Shown here piece after piece: positions 6,401 to 8,478 of a DNA stretch of 8,478 nt; positions within the stretch are counted from its first letter, which is position 1; the number at the start of each line of letters is the position of its first letter. A model generated the notes under the pieces. The model worked only from the letters and a program-made list of their open reading frames with translations. It did not search any database and was not told the origin of the DNA. A program made the position numbers and the translations under genes. The stretch comes from Opitutus sp. GAS368 (GTDB lineage Bacteria; Verrucomicrobiota; Verrucomicrobiia; Opitutales; Opitutaceae): assembly GCA_945861235.1 (NCBI GenBank), contig CAMATV010000120.1:1-8478 (forward strand). Reading direction: 5' to 3'.

Positions 6401-7116
6401 CCATCGCTGAAGCGACCGACGATTTTACCTCCGCCGAGCGCCTCGTATTCGAAAAAGAACTTCTCGGCTTCTACGTCTCCGGACACCCGATGAACGCCTA
6501 CGCGGGCCTCGCCGACGCCCTCGATTCGTTCCCCATCGAGGCCCTGCTCCTCCAGCCCGACCGCACCGAATTTCGCCTCGGCGGGATCGTCAGCAATATC
6601 GCGAAGCGTCTTTCAAAAAAAGACAATCGCCCCTGGGCCTCCTTCACGCTCGCCACCAAGACGGCCTCGGTCGCACTCAATATGTTCGCCGACGGCTTCG
6701 CGAACTACGGCACGCTCCTCACCGAAAACGCCACCATCGTGGTCCTCGGTAATATTATCGTCGGCACCGAAGGCCCGCGCATTAACGTCAAGGAAGCCTC
6801 CGCCCTCGATAACTACGTCTCTGCAAACGTCCGCAAGGTCACGTGGCTCCTCCTCCCCTCGCACCCAGAGCTGCCCGCGTTTCTCCGCCTCCTCCGCGAC
6901 ACGCTGAACAAGCAGGGCGGCGACACTCGCGTGGAATTCGGTTTTCTTTTCGAAGACCGGGTTGCGTCCATCGCCGAAGTCAGCGGCGCACTCTCGTGGA
7001 AGCTCAACGCCCCCGCATTCCAAGCCCTGCGCGCCCACTCCGCTGTCGCCGGCGTGCAAATTGAGACGAAGCGCCTCGAATTGAAAAACGACCGCAAGTG
7101 GTCGAAGCGGGCGTAG
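3412..7116 (+). CDS. dnaE: DNA polymerase III alpha subunit, DnaE type
   Basis: Catalytic subunit of the chromosomal replicase, 1234 residues. GTG 3412 follows an in-frame stop at 3400-3402, and the conserved HLHVHSDYSLLDG begins at residue 10, so the start is well bounded. Order: N-terminal PHP domain to about residue 270, with H12, H14, D45-H46 (TDHGNLYG), E71, H185, D213 and H215 retained; polymerase core with GPGRGSGAG (380-388), catalytic D424 and D426 in PDFDIDF, and D574 in KMDFLGL; fingers with GYGFNKSHSAAYA (762-774); helix-hairpin-helix FGLAGVKGVGE (880-890); a possible clamp-binding segment GQNTFLDLLAE (966-976); OB fold from about 1054; and a C-terminal domain to 1234. The protein lacks the inserted proofreading exonuclease and the different domain order of PolC. 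Residues about 837-879 are an unusual repeat-encoded linker. No Shine-Dalgarno sequence is seen, and no convincing terminator follows. Confidence 0.97.
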   Translation: MPSADQNFVHLHVHSDYSLLDGACRIDRLMDRASELGMKALALTDHGNLYGTIEFYNQAKAKGIKPLVGCELYLVETSRLEKHGRSDEDGKSMFHLGLLAKNLTGYQNLLKLVSDAHLKGFYYKPRTDLETLAKYANGLIGFTGCLASLVPQHLLHDRHEEARQACGRFVEIFGRENYFVEIQDHGIPEQLKIIPGLLKLGEEFNLKVIATNDVHYVRKHDSGPHDAMLCIQTGAKIDDEKRMRFTGQEFYLKSRDEMTKLFSEVPESVTNTQLVAEMCDLTIPFPKGSERYPKYPLTPEIIARTDRAGYLRELCLLGLTQRYGFDATAPEKFTDQALAKTLTERVDYELSIIGKTGFIDYFLVVWDFIDWARKQNIPVGPGRGSGAGCIVAYLLGITNLDPLRFKLLFERFLNPERVSPPDFDIDFCMRRRSEVIDYVRQKYGNDCVANIITYGTLGAKMVIRDVSRVHNLPYADADRLAKMIPDELNITLESAREKSEELRQEVTRNPVAKRIFDQALVLEGMVRNTGKHAAGIIITDRPLDEFVPLTEQEGDVTVQFDMNAVGKLGLLKMDFLGLKTLTVIADAVENIRRTVDPKFDIETISLEDTRTFALLNSGRTTGVFQLESGGMQNLCRQIGLSSIDEIVALIALYRPGPMEWIPDYVRGKKDPSTVTYPHKLLEDVCRETYGIMVYQEQVMEAAKVIAGYSLGGADMLRRAMGKKDEKAMAAERVKFVEGAKRVNAIEAKIADSIFDILNKFAGYGFNKSHSAAYAILSYQTGYLKANFPVQFMAAMLSSELGNSEKVSHFVAECEAMGLKVLGPDVNESRDMFTPVFRGAAPRAQSPELRAESKTPTADSAPSTSDLPLPPADRGSAAIRFGLAGVKGVGELAAQKIIAERDAHGPFKNFDDMVARVDGRAINKRVLENLSKTGAFDFSGASRKKLFDGIDAAMSTVAANARDKAAGQNTFLDLLAEDKPAKKSAAPAAVQRAGQVAAIAEATDDFTSAERLVFEKELLGFYVSGHPMNAYAGLADALDSFPIEALLLQPDRTEFRLGGIVSNIAKRLSKKDNRPWASFTLATKTASVALNMFADGFANYGTLLTENATIVVLGNIIVGTEGPRINVKEASALDNYVSANVRKVTWLLLPSHPELPAFLRLLRDTLNKQGGDTRVEFGFLFEDRVASIAEVSGALSWKLNAPAFQALRAHSAVAGVQIETKRLELKNDRKWSKRA
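5921..6049 (+). repeat. Composite heptanucleotide-repeat insertion inside dnaE
   Basis: The stretch begins around the perfect palindrome CGCGGCGCCGCG (5925-5936). Four copies of AGAGC follow at exact 7-bp spacing (5942, 5949, 5956, 5963), with a partial GAGC copy at 5936. From about 5975 to 6016 a second 7-bp period appears, NNACYNC, in five of six units. The tract ends in a perfect hairpin. It encodes roughly residues 837-879, rich in Pro, Ser, Ala and Arg, at a point where DnaE homologues normally have only a few residues between the end of the fingers region and the FGLAGVKGVG segment. The boundaries are approximate. The period is seen directly; origin as a captured intergenic repeat is inference. 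Confidence 0.75.
6021..6049 (+). repeat. Perfect 13-bp inverted repeat within dnaE
   Basis: AGCGGATCGCGGC (6021-6033) and GCCGCGATCCGCT (6037-6049) are exact reverse complements around the 3-base loop TCC. This is a very stable hairpin in coding sequence. It is not followed by a T run, so it is not a terminator. It encodes residues about 871-879 and abuts the heptad tract. Confidence 0.85.
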
Positions 7117-7396
7117 TTTTCTTTGTGCAGCTTTGGTATCGGCGTGTTTATCATGACGAACCCACCTGCACGCTGACGCTACCCTCCTCCGTCGTTAGGT
7201 CGAAAACGGCCCCGCCGCCGCCATCCGTCGCACCGTCACCACCAGTCCGGAAAAATCCCCGATCCCACCGTCCGGAAATCAGCGCGGAAATCCTCACCCA
7301 CGGAAGGACCGCGGAAAAAATCTAGCGCGCTGCCCGCAGCAAAAAGTAGCCCTTCGCCAGCTTGCGACCATCGGAGATTTTGCGCCTGCTCGCACC
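7117..7396. other. 280-bp gap between dnaE and the transporter gene, with clustered CGGAA boxes
   Basis: No convincing gene is seen here. The right part carries four CGGAAA words (7248, 7273, 7285, 7312) and one CGGAAG (7301). Two of them lie in GTCCGGAAA contexts, and the neighbouring context is partly shared (AAATCC or AAATC). They could be decayed repeats or protein-binding sites for the gene starting at 7397. No -10/-35 pair, riboswitch or intrinsic terminator stands out. GTGCAG (7126-7131) and CTGCAC (7167-7172) could pair only across a long loop. Confidence 0.4.
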
Positions 7397-8478
7397 ATGC
7401 TCCCGCACCTCCGCCTCCTCGTCGTCGTTCTCGCGCTCGCCGCACTCACCCACGCCGCCGCACCGACCGGCGAGCCCGTCAAACTCGGTTTCTTCATGTC
7501 GGTCACCGGCCGCGACGCCTCTTTCGGCGAAGCGGCCCTCCGCGGTTCCCGCCTCGCTGTCGATGATCTCAACGCCGCCGGCGGCATTTTCGGTCGCCCC
7601 GTCGAACTCGTCGTTGAAGACAACCGCTCCCTCCCCGGTGAGTCTGCCACCGCCGCCAAGAAACTCATCGCCCGCGACAAAGTGATCGCCCTCATCGGCG
7701 AATGCGCGTCGGCCCGCACCCTGGAAGCCGCACCCATCGCCCAGGCCGCCGGCATCCCGCTCGTCACGCCGGCCTCCACCAATCCCAAAGTGACCGCCGT
7801 CGGCGACTGCATCTTCCGCGTCTGTTTCGCCGATCCCTTTCAAGGCGCCGTGCTCGCCACCTACGCGTGGAAAAACCTCGGTCTCCGCCGCGCCGCGCTC
7901 CTGATCGATTCGACGGCCCCCTACTCTGTCGGCCTCGCCGACGTCTTCGCCAAGACCTTCACGACCCTCGGCGGCGAAATCGTCGCCTCTCAAAAATACA
8001 GCGGTGACGCCAAGGATTTCCGCGCCCAACTCACGGCCATTCGGTCCACCCAAGCCGACACTCTTTTTCTCCCCGGATACTATGTCGCCGCCGGGCTCGT
8101 CGCCCAGCAAGCTCGCGAACTCGGCCTGCGCTCCACCTTGCTCGGCGGCGACGGCTTCGAAGCCCCTCAGCTCATCGAAATCGGGGGCGCCGCCCTCGAG
8201 GGGACCGTCTACTCGACCCACTACTCCGCCGAGAGCAAAGATCCCGCCTCACGCCGCTTCGTCACGGCCTACCGCGCCCGCTATGGTGCCGCACCCGTCG
8301 GCCTCGCCGCACTCAGCTACGACTCCGTGCAACTCATCGCCGACGCCGTCCGACGCGCCGGCAGCACCGAGCGCGGGGCCCTCAAAAAGGCACTCGCCGC
8401 CACTCGCGATTTCCCCGGCATCACCGGCCGCACCACCCTCGACGAGCACCGCGACGCCATCAAAGACGCCGCCATCAT
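7397..8478 (+). CDS. ABC transporter substrate-binding protein, branched-chain amino acid (LivK-like) family, C-terminus cut off
   Basis: Exported solute receptor of the Peripla_BP_6 / Leu-Ile-Val-binding family, which delivers ligand to an inner-membrane ABC permease. The visible 360 codons start at ATG 7397. Residues 1-20 form a signal peptide: a short His/Arg-containing start, a Leu/Val/Ala core (L7-L17) and likely cleavage after THA (A20). There is no lipobox cysteine. The mature part opens with VKLGFFMSVTG (28-38), then FGEAALRGSRLAVDDLNAAGGI, and IGECASARTLEAAPIAQAAGIPLVTPAST (100-128), the characteristic lobe 1 ligand region. Lobe 2 shows LLIDST..YSVGLADVF, KDFRAQLTAI, LGGDGFEAPQ and LSYDSVQLIADAV. 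Family members run to about 370-400 residues, so little is missing. The frame stays open upstream to 7199 but has no good start codon, which supports 7397. The true ligand is unknown. No permease or ATPase gene is in view; they may lie beyond the right edge. Confidence 0.9.
   Translation, partial: MLPHLRLLVVVLALAALTHAAAPTGEPVKLGFFMSVTGRDASFGEAALRGSRLAVDDLNAAGGIFGRPVELVVEDNRSLPGESATAAKKLIARDKVIALIGECASARTLEAAPIAQAAGIPLVTPASTNPKVTAVGDCIFRVCFADPFQGAVLATYAWKNLGLRRAALLIDSTAPYSVGLADVFAKTFTTLGGEIVASQKYSGDAKDFRAQLTAIRSTQADTLFLPGYYVAAGLVAQQARELGLRSTLLGGDGFEAPQLIEIGGAALEGTVYSTHYSAESKDPASRRFVTAYRARYGAAPVGLAALSYDSVQLIADAVRRAGSTERGALKKALAATRDFPGITGRTTLDEHRDAIKDAAI

Noticed and set aside
7089..7104. Hairpin CGACC-GCAAGT-GGTCG at the end of dnaE as a terminator
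   Set aside because: It is a short 5-bp stem inside the coding region, and the T run comes about 12 bases later, so it does not have terminator geometry.
7151..7321. Minus-strand frame ending ...AVFDLTTEEGSVSVQVGSS before a stop at 7151-7153, possibly a remnant of a gene
   Set aside because: It has no ATG and only a GTG start giving about 48 residues. No recognisable family is seen, and the length is expected by chance in GC-rich DNA.
7322..8221. 299-codon open frame on the minus strand opposite the substrate-binding protein gene
   Set aside because: It has a glycine/acid-rich shadow composition. The plus strand encodes a clear signal peptide and family motifs across the same bases.
1..8478. 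tRNA, rRNA, CRISPR array, insertion sequence, phage or defence genes
   Set aside because: I read both strands and found no cloverleaf, no spacer-repeat array, no transposase motifs and no defence-type domains. The window is housekeeping in character.

Overview
The window is a GC-rich chromosomal segment with strongly C-ending codon use (GCC, CTC, ATC, TTC). It carries housekeeping genes and no mobile genes. RNase HIII, a long DnaE-type polymerase and degenerate heptanucleotide repeats together suggest a Verrucomicrobiota member, perhaps Opitutaceae. That placement is inference from style and gene content, not from a database match.

Layout, left to right. Positions 1-833 (minus strand) hold most of rnhC (RNase HIII), whose C-terminus lies beyond the left edge. 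An 81-bp imperfect palindrome (843-923) fills the gap to the divergent mutY (plus strand, to 1963). The ATG at 842 would translate this palindrome, so GTG 917 is the preferred mutY start. A likely terminator overlaps the mutY stop codon. A sugar phosphate isomerase/epimerase-like TIM-barrel gene (2020-2964) and rpsU (3095-3292) lie on the minus strand, separated by a very clear intrinsic terminator. dnaE (3412-7116, plus, GTG start) diverges from rpsU across 119 bp. A 280-bp gap without a gene follows. Then comes an exported branched-chain-amino-acid-type ABC substrate-binding protein (7397 to the right edge), cut off near its C-terminus.

How the genes relate. Three genes serve genome maintenance: rnhC removes RNA from RNA:DNA hybrids, mutY excises adenine opposite 8-oxoguanine, and dnaE is the replicative polymerase. 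They form separate transcription units, so this is loose clustering and not an operon. rpsU encodes ribosomal protein bS21. The epimerase and the transporter protein look unrelated to the rest.

I see no undescribed multi-gene system. The most unusual signal is inside dnaE. A stretch of about 129 bp (5921-6049), made of a 12-bp palindrome, two families of 7-bp repeats and a perfect 13-bp hairpin, is translated in frame as a proline/serine-rich linker between the polymerase core and the helix-hairpin-helix region. It looks like an intergenic-type repeat captured by an essential gene. Other points of note are the palindrome at the mutY start, an apparently intact metal-binding PHP domain in DnaE, and the lack of well-placed Shine-Dalgarno sequences at any gene start, next to a bS21 with an aromatic residue near its C-terminus.
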